Counted from the first letter of the stretch, positions 19,695-28,808 are shown. The stretch is 35,709 nt of DNA from an uncultured Clostridia bacterium (GCA_947624345.1 CANQJW010000006.1:1-35709), one strand, 5' to 3'. Notes: generated from the sequence alone by a model not told the origin. Translations and numbers: made by a program.

Positions 19695-19884
19695 TGTAAT
19701 AAATTTGGTTGAATTGAGGTAAAGCGTATGACATTTATATACAGCGGTCATCAAAACGCTTCATACGGCTTTTCAGGTAATCGTTCTTGTGTTTGTTTCT
19801 CAGAATGTTGCCTTGCTTCATTGCACTCAAACAACAAAATAATAGTATAATTATAACTGCAACAGAGATGTTGCAGTTTTTTTA
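19695..19884 (+). ncRNA. Candidate structured RNA upstream of purE (6S-like RNA or cis-leader)
   Basis: Own promoter and terminator, ~190 nt; closing stem TTTGgTTGaaTTGAGGTAA (19704-19722) with TTGCaCTCaAACAACAAA (19821-19838); hairpin CAGGTAAtCGTTCT/AGAATGTTGCCtTG (19774-19787/19802-19815). Confidence 0.55.
19855..19884 (+). terminator. Intrinsic terminator directly before purE
   Basis: AACTGCAAC-agagat-GTTGCAGTT followed by a T-run (19877-19883). Confidence 0.85.
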
Positions 19885-19915
19885 CTTTTAATTTTTTATT
19901 TTGGAGGTCTTTAAA

Positions 19916-20410
19916 ATGAAAAAAGTTGCAATTATTATGGGAAGCGACAGCGACTTTCCTATTGTATCAAAGGCAATTAAAGAACTTGATAATTACGGCG
20001 TCCCATATGAAGCGCACATTATGTCCGCTCACAGAACGCCTGAGCTTGCAGCATCCTTTGCAAAAAACGCAAAGAAAAACGGCTTTGGAATTATCATTGC
20101 AGCGGCTGGTATGGCCGCTCACTTAGCAGGTGTTTTAGCGGGTAACACTACCCTGCCGGTAATAGGAATACCTATTAAGTCTACATTCGACGGTATGGAC
20201 GCTCTGCTCGCAACTGTTCAGATGCCAAGCGGAATACCTGTTGCGACCGTTGCGGTAAACGGAGCTAAAAATGCAGCACTGTTAGCAATTCAGATGCTCT
20301 CGCTCTCCGATGAAAGTCTTGCGGACAAGCTAGAAGAAGCTAAAGCAGAAATGGTAGAGGGCGTTAAGGCTAAAGACGAGGCATTACAGGAGCAGATTGC
20401 TTCACTTTAA
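19916..20410 (+). CDS. purE: 5-(carboxyamino)imidazole ribonucleotide mutase
   Basis: MKKVAIIMGSDSDFPIV...SAHRTPE...AAAGMAAHLAGVLAG; start set at the ATG after ggaggtcttta. Confidence 0.95.
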   Translation: MKKVAIIMGSDSDFPIVSKAIKELDNYGVPYEAHIMSAHRTPELAASFAKNAKKNGFGIIIAAAGMAAHLAGVLAGNTTLPVIGIPIKSTFDGMDALLATVQMPSGIPVATVAVNGAKNAALLAIQMLSLSDESLADKLEEAKAEMVEGVKAKDEALQEQIASL

Positions 20411-20475
20411 TTATGTAAAATATTTTTTCTTAAATTTAAATACAAACAAACTATAAGATATGGAGGAAAATCACT

Positions 20476-21195
20476 ATGGAAAACATTATTAAGGGCCAAC
20501 AACTTTATGAAGGAAAGGCAAAGAAAGTCTATGCCACAAACGATCCTGACCTTGTTATCGTTGACTACAAGGACGATGCGACCGCATTCAACGGTGAAAA
20601 GAAAGGCACTATCGCAGGCAAGGGCTCAATCAATAACAGAATGACAAACTTTATGTTTAAGCTGTTAGAAAAGGAGGGTGTTCCGACTCACCTGGTCGAG
20701 GAGATAAACGACCGAGAAACTATCGTCAAGAAGGTTGAGATAGTACCTCTTGAGGTTATTATAAGAAATGTTGCGGCAGGCAGCTTTTCAAAGAAGTTAG
20801 GTATTAAAGAGGGTACTCCACTTAAAACTCCTACTTTAGAGTTCAGCTATAAAAACGACGAACTGGGCGATCCGTTTATAAATAAATACTATGCTCTCGG
20901 TCTTGACCTTGCAACCGAGGAGGAAATAGAGACTATAACAAAGTATGCGTTTAAGGTAAATGATTTTATGTTGAAGTTCTTCAAGGAGCTTAATATCGAC
21001 CTTATCGACTTCAAGATAGAGTTTGGTAGATTTCACAATGAAATCATTCTCGCCGATGAGATTTCTCCCGACACCTGCCGTTTCTGGGACTCAACAACCC
21101 ACGAAAAACTTGATAAAGACCGCTTCCGCAGAGATATGGGCGGCGTAGAAGACGCTTATCAGGAAATTATGAGACGACTAGAGGCTAGAGGTTAA
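20476..21195 (+). CDS. purC: Phosphoribosylaminoimidazole-succinocarboxamide synthase
   Basis: 239 aa; [46 protein letters not shown]. Confidence 0.95.
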   Translation: MENIIKGQQLYEGKAKKVYATNDPDLVIVDYKDDATAFNGEKKGTIAGKGSINNRMTNFMFKLLEKEGVPTHLVEEINDRETIVKKVEIVPLEVIIRNVAAGSFSKKLGIKEGTPLKTPTLEFSYKNDELGDPFINKYYALGLDLATEEEIETITKYAFKVNDFMLKFFKELNIDLIDFKIEFGRFHNEIILADEISPDTCRFWDSTTHEKLDKDRFRRDMGGVEDAYQEIMRRLEARG

Positions 21196-21305
21196 AGATT
21201 AGAGATTAGAAATAAGAAGTTAGAAACTATAATATTAACAGCAAGTAAAATATTAAAATCTTGCATCTTGCTTCTTGCATCTAACTGAGGAAGGAATGAT
21301 AATAC

Positions 21306-22751
21306 TTGAAAAAAGGCTTGCACGAGGAGTGCGGTGTTTTCGGCATATACTCAAACGAAACAACCGACGTAGCGTCGTCTGTATATATCGGACTGTATGC
21401 ACTTCAGCACAGAGGACAGGAAAGCTGCGGTATCGTTGTAAACGACGACGGACTTTTCCACTATCACAAGGACTTAGGTCTTGTTCACGAGGTTTTCAAT
21501 CAGGAGACTCTATCAAAACTGGGTAACGGTCAGATAGCTATCGGGCATGTCAGATATTCTACAACGGGAAACTCAAACCGCTCAAATGCACAGCCGCTGG
21601 TTGTTCGGCATATTAAAGGTCCTATGTCAATATCGCATAACGGAAACCTTGTAAACGCTTCTCAGCTAAGACAGGAATATGAATTAAAGGGCGCGATCTT
21701 TCACAACACCAATGATACTGAAGTCATCTCTTATGCGATAACCGAACAGCGTCTTGTATGCGGCTCTATTGAGGAATCTGTTGAAAAAGCAATGTATAAG
21801 ATAAAGGGTGCATACTCTATTCTGGTTATGTCTCCTACTAAGCTGATTGCGGCTCGTGATCCTAACGGCTTTCGTCCGCTGTGTCTGGGTAAAACTTCAA
21901 ACGGCTATGTAGTATCATCGGAATCCTGCGCTTTTGAAAGTATGGGCGCTAAATTTGTTCGTGACATAAAGCCCGGAGAGATAGTTGTCATTGACAAAAA
22001 GGGTATGAGAAGTATTGAGACCCACTGCGGAAACAAAGGAACTATCTGCGTGTTTGAATACGTCTACTTCGCAAGACCTGACTCTGTTATAGAAGGCTCG
22101 AGCGTTCACAAGGCAAGACTTCGTGCAGGAAAATTTCTCTGGCAGGAACACCCATGCAAGGCAGATGTTGTTATAGGCGTTCCCGACTCGGGAATTGACG
22201 CAGCACTCGGTTTTGCAAATGCAAGCGGTATTCCCTACGGCGTGGGATTTATCAAAAACAGATATATAGGCAGAACTTTTATTCAGCCTACTCAGCTGGA
22301 GCGAACAAACTCTGTCAAGATAAAACTGAATGTAATATCAAACACAGTTAAAGACAAACGTGTTGTTATGATTGACGACAGCATTGTAAGAGGCACTACT
22401 ATGAGAAGAATAGTAAACCTTCTAAGAGACGCCGGCGCTAAAGAAGTTCATGTGAGAGTTTCCTGCCCTCCGTTTATAGCGCCCTGCTATTTCGGTACAG
22501 ATATAGACAGCAAGGAAAATCTTATAGCCTGTCAGAAAAAATCTATTGACGAGATTTGCGAAAGCATTGGCGCTGACAGCTTGGGCTATCTCAGTGTTGA
22601 AAACGTCAAGAAGCTTGCAGGGATTTCCCACTGCGATTTCTGCGTGGGCTGCTTTAATGAGAAGTATCCTATTGGGGTTCCTAAGGAAATGCCTAAGGAT
22701 AAATTTGAGTCTAAGATAAATAACAATCAGCTTACGCTGAATATTGAATAA
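21306..22751 (+). CDS. purF: Amidophosphoribosyltransferase (TTG start)
   Basis: 481 aa; HEECGVFGIYS with the N-terminal nucleophile Cys, ALQHRGQESCGIV, VVMIDDSIVRGTT. A nearby ATG at 21297 is out of frame. Confidence 0.95.
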   Translation: MKKGLHEECGVFGIYSNETTDVASSVYIGLYALQHRGQESCGIVVNDDGLFHYHKDLGLVHEVFNQETLSKLGNGQIAIGHVRYSTTGNSNRSNAQPLVVRHIKGPMSISHNGNLVNASQLRQEYELKGAIFHNTNDTEVISYAITEQRLVCGSIEESVEKAMYKIKGAYSILVMSPTKLIAARDPNGFRPLCLGKTSNGYVVSSESCAFESMGAKFVRDIKPGEIVVIDKKGMRSIETHCGNKGTICVFEYVYFARPDSVIEGSSVHKARLRAGKFLWQEHPCKADVVIGVPDSGIDAALGFANASGIPYGVGFIKNRYIGRTFIQPTQLERTNSVKIKLNVISNTVKDKRVVMIDDSIVRGTTMRRIVNLLRDAGAKEVHVRVSCPPFIAPCYFGTDIDSKENLIACQKKSIDEICESIGADSLGYLSVENVKKLAGISHCDFCVGCFNEKYPIGVPKEMPKDKFESKINNNQLTLNIE

Positions 22752-22773
22752 AACTAATGAGGTGCTTTAAAAT

Positions 22774-23808
22774 ATGAAGAGTTTTTCAAACAGTTATAAA
22801 GAAGCCGGTGTCGATGTAACTGCCGGATATAAGGCTGTTGAGCTTATGAAACAGCATGTTGCAAAAACAATGACTTCTAACGTGCTTTCGGGACTGGGCG
22901 GCTTCGGAGGTCTTTATGAGCTTGACCTAACCGGTATAAACAAGCCCGTTCTGGTTTCAGGAACAGACGGAGTTGGCACAAAACTGAAAATCGCTTTTTT
23001 GATGGACAAACACAACACAGTCGGTATTGACTGTGTGGCTATGTGCGTAAACGATATTATATGCTGCGGAGCTAAGCCCCAGTTCTTTTTAGACTATATC
23101 GCAGTGGGCAAGAATATTCCTGAAAAGGTTGCAAATATCGTTTCGGGAGTTGCTGAGGGCTGTGTTCAGTCGGGCTGTGCATTGATCGGCGGAGAAACTG
23201 CCGAGATGCCGGGCTTCTATCCTGAGGACGAATACGACCTTGCCGGTTTCTCGGTTGGAGTTGTGGATAAGGATAAGATTTTGAAGCCTGATACCCAAAG
23301 AGAGGGAGACATTTTGATTGGTATTAAATCAAGCGGAGTTCACTCAAACGGATTTTCACTTGTAAGAAAGGTGTTCTCAGTAAGTGAGTCGAACCTTGCA
23401 AGACACATCAGCGAGCTTGGAGCTACGCTCGGAGACACGCTTTTAACACCTACTAAAATCTATGTGAAAGCAATTATGAACGCACTTGATACCTGCACAA
23501 TTAAATCTATTTCACACATCACAGGCGGAGGATTTTATGAGAATATTCCTCGTTCGCTGCCAAACGGCATATCAGCAAAGATTGATAAATCCGCTGTGCA
23601 AGTTCTTCCTATATTCAAAGTTATTGCAGGAACAGGAAAAATCCCTGAAAGAGATATGTTCAACACATTTAATATGGGTGTTGGTATGACAGTTGTTGTT
23701 GATAAAAATGACGCTGATAAGGCTATCGAGGCTATCAACGCAACCGGCGAAGAGGCTTATGTTCTCGGTGAGCTTGTTAAGAGCGACGAGGGAGTTATAA
23801 TTGCTTAG
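22774..23808 (+). CDS. purM: Phosphoribosylformylglycinamidine cyclo-ligase
   Basis: 344 aa; [46 protein letters not shown]. Confidence 0.95.
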   Translation: MKSFSNSYKEAGVDVTAGYKAVELMKQHVAKTMTSNVLSGLGGFGGLYELDLTGINKPVLVSGTDGVGTKLKIAFLMDKHNTVGIDCVAMCVNDIICCGAKPQFFLDYIAVGKNIPEKVANIVSGVAEGCVQSGCALIGGETAEMPGFYPEDEYDLAGFSVGVVDKDKILKPDTQREGDILIGIKSSGVHSNGFSLVRKVFSVSESNLARHISELGATLGDTLLTPTKIYVKAIMNALDTCTIKSISHITGGGFYENIPRSLPNGISAKIDKSAVQVLPIFKVIAGTGKIPERDMFNTFNMGVGMTVVVDKNDADKAIEAINATGEEAYVLGELVKSDEGVIIA

Positions 23809-23857
23809 TCGGAGAGCCGCTATTGCCTGTTGATTATAGAAGGGATTGATATTATTT

Positions 23858-24481
23858 ATGAAGAAAATTGCAGTATTGGTTTCGGGCGGCGGAACTAATC
23901 TTCAAGCACTTATTGACGCTGAGAAAAGCGGAAAAATTAAAAACGGAAAAATAACCTGCGTTATATCTTCAAGCCCTGATTCTTATGCTCTTGAACGAGC
24001 TAAAAACAACAATATTCCTACAAAGGTTATTCCAAGAAAGGAATATGAGAGCGTAAGAGATTATACAAGGGCTGTTACCGATACTCTTATCGAGGAGAAA
24101 GCTGACCTTGTTGTGTATGCAGGCTTTATGACCATTTTAGATGAGCAGATTGTTGAAGCTTTCTCAAACAGAATGATGAATGTTCATCCGTCGCTTATCC
24201 CCTCTTTCTGCGGAAAGGGATTTTACGGACTTCATGTTCATGAGGAGGTCCTCAAAAAAGGAGTTAAGCTGACAGGTGCCACTGTTCACTTTGTTACAGA
24301 GGAATGTGACGGAGGTCCTATAATCCTGCAAAAAGCAGTCGAGGTCAAAAATGACGATACCCCTGAAGCTCTGCAAAAAAGAGTTATGGAGGAAGCTGAG
24401 TGGAAAATACTTCCCAAGGCTGTATCGCTGTTCTGCGAGGACAGAATAGAAGTAAAGGATAATAAGACTTATGTTAACTAG
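23858..24481 (+). CDS. purN: Phosphoribosylglycinamide formyltransferase
   Basis: MKKIAVLVSGGGTNLQALIDA, NVHPSLIPSFCG, GATVHFVTEECDGGPIILQ; start moved to M5 of the ORF. Confidence 0.94.
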   Translation: MKKIAVLVSGGGTNLQALIDAEKSGKIKNGKITCVISSSPDSYALERAKNNNIPTKVIPRKEYESVRDYTRAVTDTLIEEKADLVVYAGFMTILDEQIVEAFSNRMMNVHPSLIPSFCGKGFYGLHVHEEVLKKGVKLTGATVHFVTEECDGGPIILQKAVEVKNDDTPEALQKRVMEEAEWKILPKAVSLFCEDRIEVKDNKTYVN

Positions 24482-24511
24482 ATTTTTACAAAAACTATTA
24501 GGAGGATTAGT

Positions 24512-25228
24512 ATGAAAACAATTGACATTTATGAGGAGCTTAAGGGCAATCCTTATCCCGGCAGAGGAATCATTATAGGCAAATCTGCTGACGGAAAGAA
24601 CGCTGTAACCGCATATTTTATCATGGGACGCAGTGTAAACTCACGAAACAGAGTGTTCAAAGAGACTTCCGACGGAATTAAGACAGAGGCTTTTGATCCG
24701 TCTCTGCTGACAGATCCACACCTTATAATATACTCGCCTGTCAGGGTTCTGGGCAACAAGACTATTGTTACAAACGGTGACCAGACCGATACTATTTACG
24801 AGCTTATGGATAAACAACAGACCTTTGAGCAGACTCTGCGTACTCGTGAGTTTGAGGACGATGCACCGAATTATACCCCTCGCATTTCGGGAATTATGCA
24901 CATTGAGGACGATACATACAACTATGCAATGTCTATATTAAAATCAGCAGATGGAAATCCTGATTCGTGCGAAAGATTTACCTATTCATACACAAATCCA
25001 ATTAACGGCGAAGGCAGATTTATCCACACATATATGGGCGACGGAAATCCGCTTCCAAGCTTTGAGGGAGAGCCAAAGAAAATCTCAATACCTAATGATA
25101 TAAAAGAGTTTTCTGATTCGCTCTGGAACAGTTTGAATGAAGATAATAAGGTTTCTCTTTTTGTAAGGTATATTGATCTACAAACCAAGAAGGCTGAAAC
25201 TGTTATTATAAATAAAAATCAAAAGTAA
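24512..25228 (+). CDS. IMP cyclohydrolase, archaeal PurO-like (IMP_cyclohyd family)
   Basis: 238 aa; NPYPGRGIIIGKSADGKNAVTAYFIMGRSVNSRNRVF; operon position between purN and an AICARFT-only purH. Confidence 0.82.
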   Translation: MKTIDIYEELKGNPYPGRGIIIGKSADGKNAVTAYFIMGRSVNSRNRVFKETSDGIKTEAFDPSLLTDPHLIIYSPVRVLGNKTIVTNGDQTDTIYELMDKQQTFEQTLRTREFEDDAPNYTPRISGIMHIEDDTYNYAMSILKSADGNPDSCERFTYSYTNPINGEGRFIHTYMGDGNPLPSFEGEPKKISIPNDIKEFSDSLWNSLNEDNKVSLFVRYIDLQTKKAETVIINKNQK

Positions 25229-25286
25229 ATATTCAGATTTAAATAATCGAGAGGAGGAAATGCTCTATTATTGAGCATAATAAATT

Positions 25287-26471
25287 ATGAGTAAAGATAT
25301 GCTACTGAAATACGGCTGTAATCCAAATCAAAAGCCGTCAAAGATTTATATGGCTGACGGAAGTGAGCTTCCGATAACCGTGTTAAACGGCAAACCTGGT
25401 TATATCAATTTGCTTGACGCATTCAACGGCTGGCAGCTTGTTAAGGAGCTAAAAAAAGCAACAGGTATGTGTGCGGCAACATCATTCAAGCACGTTTCCC
25501 CTGCCGGTGCGGCTGTAGGAAAGCCACTTTCAGACACTCTGAAGAAAATCTACTGGGTTGACGATTTAGGTGAACTTTCACCTATGGCCTGTGCTTATGC
25601 AAGAGCAAGAGGTGCTGACAGAATGTCATCATACGGAGATTTTATCGCTCTTTCAGACGAATGTGACGTATGTACTGCAAAAATGATTCAAAGAGAGGTT
25701 TCCGACGGTATCATCGCACCATCATACACAGACGAGGCACTGGAAATTTTGAAATCTAAGAGAAAAGGAACTTACAATATCATTCAGATCGATGAAAATT
25801 ATACTCCCAATCCTATCGAAACAAAGCAGGTTTACGGAGTTACATTCGAGCAAGGCAGAAATGAGCTTGACATTAACACTGCCCTTCTTGAGCAGAATAT
25901 ACCGACCGAAAACAAAAACATTCCTGAGGATAAGAAGATCGACCTGCTTATCTCTCTTATAACTCTTAAATATACTCAGTCTAACAGCGTTTGTTATGTT
26001 AAGGACGGTCAGGCAATCGGTATCGGTGCAGGTCAGCAGTCGAGAATCCACTGCACAAGACTTGCAGGAAATAAAGCTGATGTATGGTGGCTTCGTCAGG
26101 CACCTCAGGTTCTTAACCTTGATTTCAAGGACGATATCAGGCGTGCTGACAGAGACAACGCAATAGATGTTTATATCTCAGATGAATATGAGGATATTTT
26201 AGCAGAGGGCGTTTGGCAGAATACCTTTAAGACAAAACCTCCTGTATTCACAGATGATGAGAAAAAGGCATGGATTGCAAAGAACACTGATGTTTGTCTT
26301 GGCTCTGACGCTTTCTTCCCGTTCGGCGATAATATCGAGAGGGCAAGAAAGAGCGGTGTTTCATATATTGCTGAGCCTGGCGGTTCAATCCGTGACGATA
26401 ATGTTATTGAAACCTGTAATAAATACAATATCGCAATGAGTTTTACCGGTATAAGATTGTTCCACCACTAA
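25287..26471 (+). CDS. purH: AICAR transformylase (PurH-like, without the N-terminal IMP cyclohydrolase domain)
   Basis: 394 aa; LLKYGCNPNQKPSKIY start, ATSFKHVSPAGAAVG, AGQQSRIHCTRLAG, SDAFFPFGDNIERARKSGVSYIAEPGGSIRD. Confidence 0.9.
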   Translation: MSKDMLLKYGCNPNQKPSKIYMADGSELPITVLNGKPGYINLLDAFNGWQLVKELKKATGMCAATSFKHVSPAGAAVGKPLSDTLKKIYWVDDLGELSPMACAYARARGADRMSSYGDFIALSDECDVCTAKMIQREVSDGIIAPSYTDEALEILKSKRKGTYNIIQIDENYTPNPIETKQVYGVTFEQGRNELDINTALLEQNIPTENKNIPEDKKIDLLISLITLKYTQSNSVCYVKDGQAIGIGAGQQSRIHCTRLAGNKADVWWLRQAPQVLNLDFKDDIRRADRDNAIDVYISDEYEDILAEGVWQNTFKTKPPVFTDDEKKAWIAKNTDVCLGSDAFFPFGDNIERARKSGVSYIAEPGGSIRDDNVIETCNKYNIAMSFTGIRLFHH

Positions 26472-26509
26472 AAAGTAAGATTTGTTTATTTATAGAAAGG
26501 TAGATTTTT

Positions 26510-27199
26510 ATGAAAGATTTTAAAAAGCTGGCAGCATTGTTTTTAAGTATCATAATGGTGCTGAGCTTTGCAGGCTGTGCGGAAAAAGATACTTCAGGCA
26601 CTTCATCAAGTGTAGAAACAACTGCTGATGCGAACGGTTCTGAGAGTGATGCAAAGAGTAGCAATGATGATAAAAACGCTGATAACAACAGCTCAAAAAT
26701 AAATAGTAAGAAAAACTCAGATAGTAAAGACAAAAATACTCAATCTACAGGAACTCCGCTTAAAAATGGCTCTTATTCAACTAAGGAATTTTCTATCACA
26801 CCCGGCTCTGACTGGAAATTGAGCGATGCTTCCTCAGAGGAAGAAGAAACTGCTGTCTTTACTCTTGACAGTGGGTCATATAGCTCTATCACCGTCACCA
26901 AGTTCCCTGTTGATAAAAACACTACTATTGAAAATTATAAAGAGGACACAATAAAACAGTATAATAAAATGAACGATTATACGCTTGATGATATAAAAGA
27001 TGTTGAAATCGACGGTAAAAAGGCAGTTAAACTTTATATCACTGTAAAAAACAATTCATCATTAAAGATGAAGATGATACAAAATCATATTATAGACGGC
27101 TCTGACCTCTATATATGTACCTTTACTACGTCTAAGAAAGAATATAAGAAAACGAAGTCAGAGGCTGAGAAAATCCTTGATACTTTCAAGCTTAAATAA
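26510..27199 (+). CDS. Putative lipoprotein of unknown function
   Basis: 229 aa; MKDFKKLAALFLSIIMVLSFAGC lipobox, low-complexity S/N/D/K linker, then a compact ~120-aa domain. Confidence 0.75.
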   Translation: MKDFKKLAALFLSIIMVLSFAGCAEKDTSGTSSSVETTADANGSESDAKSSNDDKNADNNSSKINSKKNSDSKDKNTQSTGTPLKNGSYSTKEFSITPGSDWKLSDASSEEEETAVFTLDSGSYSSITVTKFPVDKNTTIENYKEDTIKQYNKMNDYTLDDIKDVEIDGKKAVKLYITVKNNSSLKMKMIQNHIIDGSDLYICTFTTSKKEYKKTKSEAEKILDTFKLK

Positions 27200-27245
27200 G
27201 CTAAGCTCTTGAAAAAACTATATCCATTATAAAGGGGAAATTACA

Positions 27246-28601
27246 ATGAAAATTTTAGTTGTCGGCGGCGGCGGACGAGAACACGCAATTATTATGAAGC
27301 TTGCTGAATCGCCAAAGGTTGAAAAGCTATATTGCACACCAGGCAACGGAGGTATATCAAAATATGCTGAGTGCTTTGATGTGGGTGCCTGCGACATTGA
27401 AGGAGTTGTGGCACTGGCTAAAAAGCTTAGCGTTGATATGGTAGTTGTCGCACCAGATGATCCTCTGGTTCTCGGTATGGTTGACGCTCTTCGGGCTGAG
27501 GGATTTATGACGTTCGGCCCTAAAAAGGACGCTGCTATTATCGAGGGCTCAAAGGTGTTCTCAAAAGAGCTTATGAAGAAATATAACATTCCGACAGCAC
27601 GATATGAAGCGTTCACCGATAGCGAAGATGCTATCAACTATATAAAAGAAAAGAACACCTACCCTACTGTTGTAAAGGCAGATGGTCTTGCACTCGGAAA
27701 GGGTGTTATCATTGCCGAGGACGAGGCTCAGGCAATCGACGCTGTAAACTCGATTATGAACGATAAAATTTTTGGCGAAAGCGGTTCTCAGCTTGTTGTC
27801 GAGGAATTTCTGACAGGTCCTGAGGTTTCGGTTCTTTCATTCACAGACGGAAAGACTATTGTTCCTATGATTTCATCTATGGATCACAAGAGAGCCTTAG
27901 ACGGGGACAAGGGTCTTAACACAGGCGGAATGGGAACTGTTGCACCTAACCCTTACTACACAGATGATGTAGCAAAGGAATGTATGGAGAAAATCTTTCT
28001 GCCTACTATAAACGCAATGAACGCCGAGGGAAGAACCTTTGAGGGTTGTTTATACTTCGGGCTTATGCTTACCCAAAACGGTCCTAAGGTGATTGAATAC
28101 AACTGCCGTTTTGGCGATCCTGAGACACAGGTTGTTCTTCCTATGCTTGATGGCGATTTGTGCGAAATCTTCGAAGCAATTTATAATCACGAGCTTGACA
28201 AGGTTTCAATCGACTGGAAGCAAGGATTTTGCACCTGCGTTGTAATGGCAAGCGGCGGTTACCCTAAGTCCTATCCAAAGGGTATTGAGATTTCTGGTCT
28301 TGACAACAAAGGACAGGTTGAGAACGCTTTTGTTTACCACGCCGGAACCAAACTCGAGGACGGCATTTTTAAGACTAACGGTGGACGAGTTCTAGGCGTT
28401 ACCTGCAACGCTTTGACACTTCAGGGTGCACTTGACAAGTCCTATGAAGCAATTTCAAAAATCAAATGGGAAAACGCTCATATCAGAACCGATATAGGAA
28501 AGCGTGCTTTGGCGGCACTAGACAATGATCCCCTAGCCCTTCACTACAAAGACGATATGGAGGATTATATTGAAGAAAACGGGGTATATTTACGGCAGTA
28601 G
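27246..28601 (+). CDS. purD: Phosphoribosylamine-glycine ligase
   Basis: 451 aa; MKILVVGGGGREHAIIMKLAESPKVEKLYCTPGNGGI; DGLALGKGVIIA; NTGGMGTVAPNPYY; EYNCRFGDPETQVVLPML. Confidence 0.95.
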   Translation: MKILVVGGGGREHAIIMKLAESPKVEKLYCTPGNGGISKYAECFDVGACDIEGVVALAKKLSVDMVVVAPDDPLVLGMVDALRAEGFMTFGPKKDAAIIEGSKVFSKELMKKYNIPTARYEAFTDSEDAINYIKEKNTYPTVVKADGLALGKGVIIAEDEAQAIDAVNSIMNDKIFGESGSQLVVEEFLTGPEVSVLSFTDGKTIVPMISSMDHKRALDGDKGLNTGGMGTVAPNPYYTDDVAKECMEKIFLPTINAMNAEGRTFEGCLYFGLMLTQNGPKVIEYNCRFGDPETQVVLPMLDGDLCEIFEAIYNHELDKVSIDWKQGFCTCVVMASGGYPKSYPKGIEISGLDNKGQVENAFVYHAGTKLEDGIFKTNGGRVLGVTCNALTLQGALDKSYEAISKIKWENAHIRTDIGKRALAALDNDPLALHYKDDMEDYIEENGVYLRQ

Positions 28602-28711
28602 GCAGGAGTGACCCCTGCACGATTTGCCGCCTGTTATAATTATAATAAATGTGCTTACTTTGATAAACGGCGGGCTTATCAATTGATAATTTACAATTAT
28701 ATTAGAAATGA

Positions 28712-28747
28712 AAAGCGTTCGGGAAAAACAAAATTACTGAACGCTTT
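28712..28747 (+). terminator. Possible terminator downstream of purD
   Basis: AAAGCGTTC/GAACGCTTT 9-bp stem with large A-rich loop; tract ttagttatatcttttttc follows. Confidence 0.4.
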
Positions 28748-28808
28748 AGTTATATCTTTTTTCTTAAATCTAGCCACTATCAACTGTCCATTATCAATTA
28801 TAAATTGC

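Noticed and set aside
19695-19884. Purine (guanine/adenine) riboswitch before purE
   Set aside because: Lacks the loop-loop and junction consensus I know for the xpt-type aptamer; the arrangement is a long closing stem with two hairpins of different sequence.
21275-21526. 83-aa ORF with an ATG at 21297 close to an SD
   Set aside because: Different frame from the unmistakable PurF sequence; PurF most likely uses the TTG at 21306.
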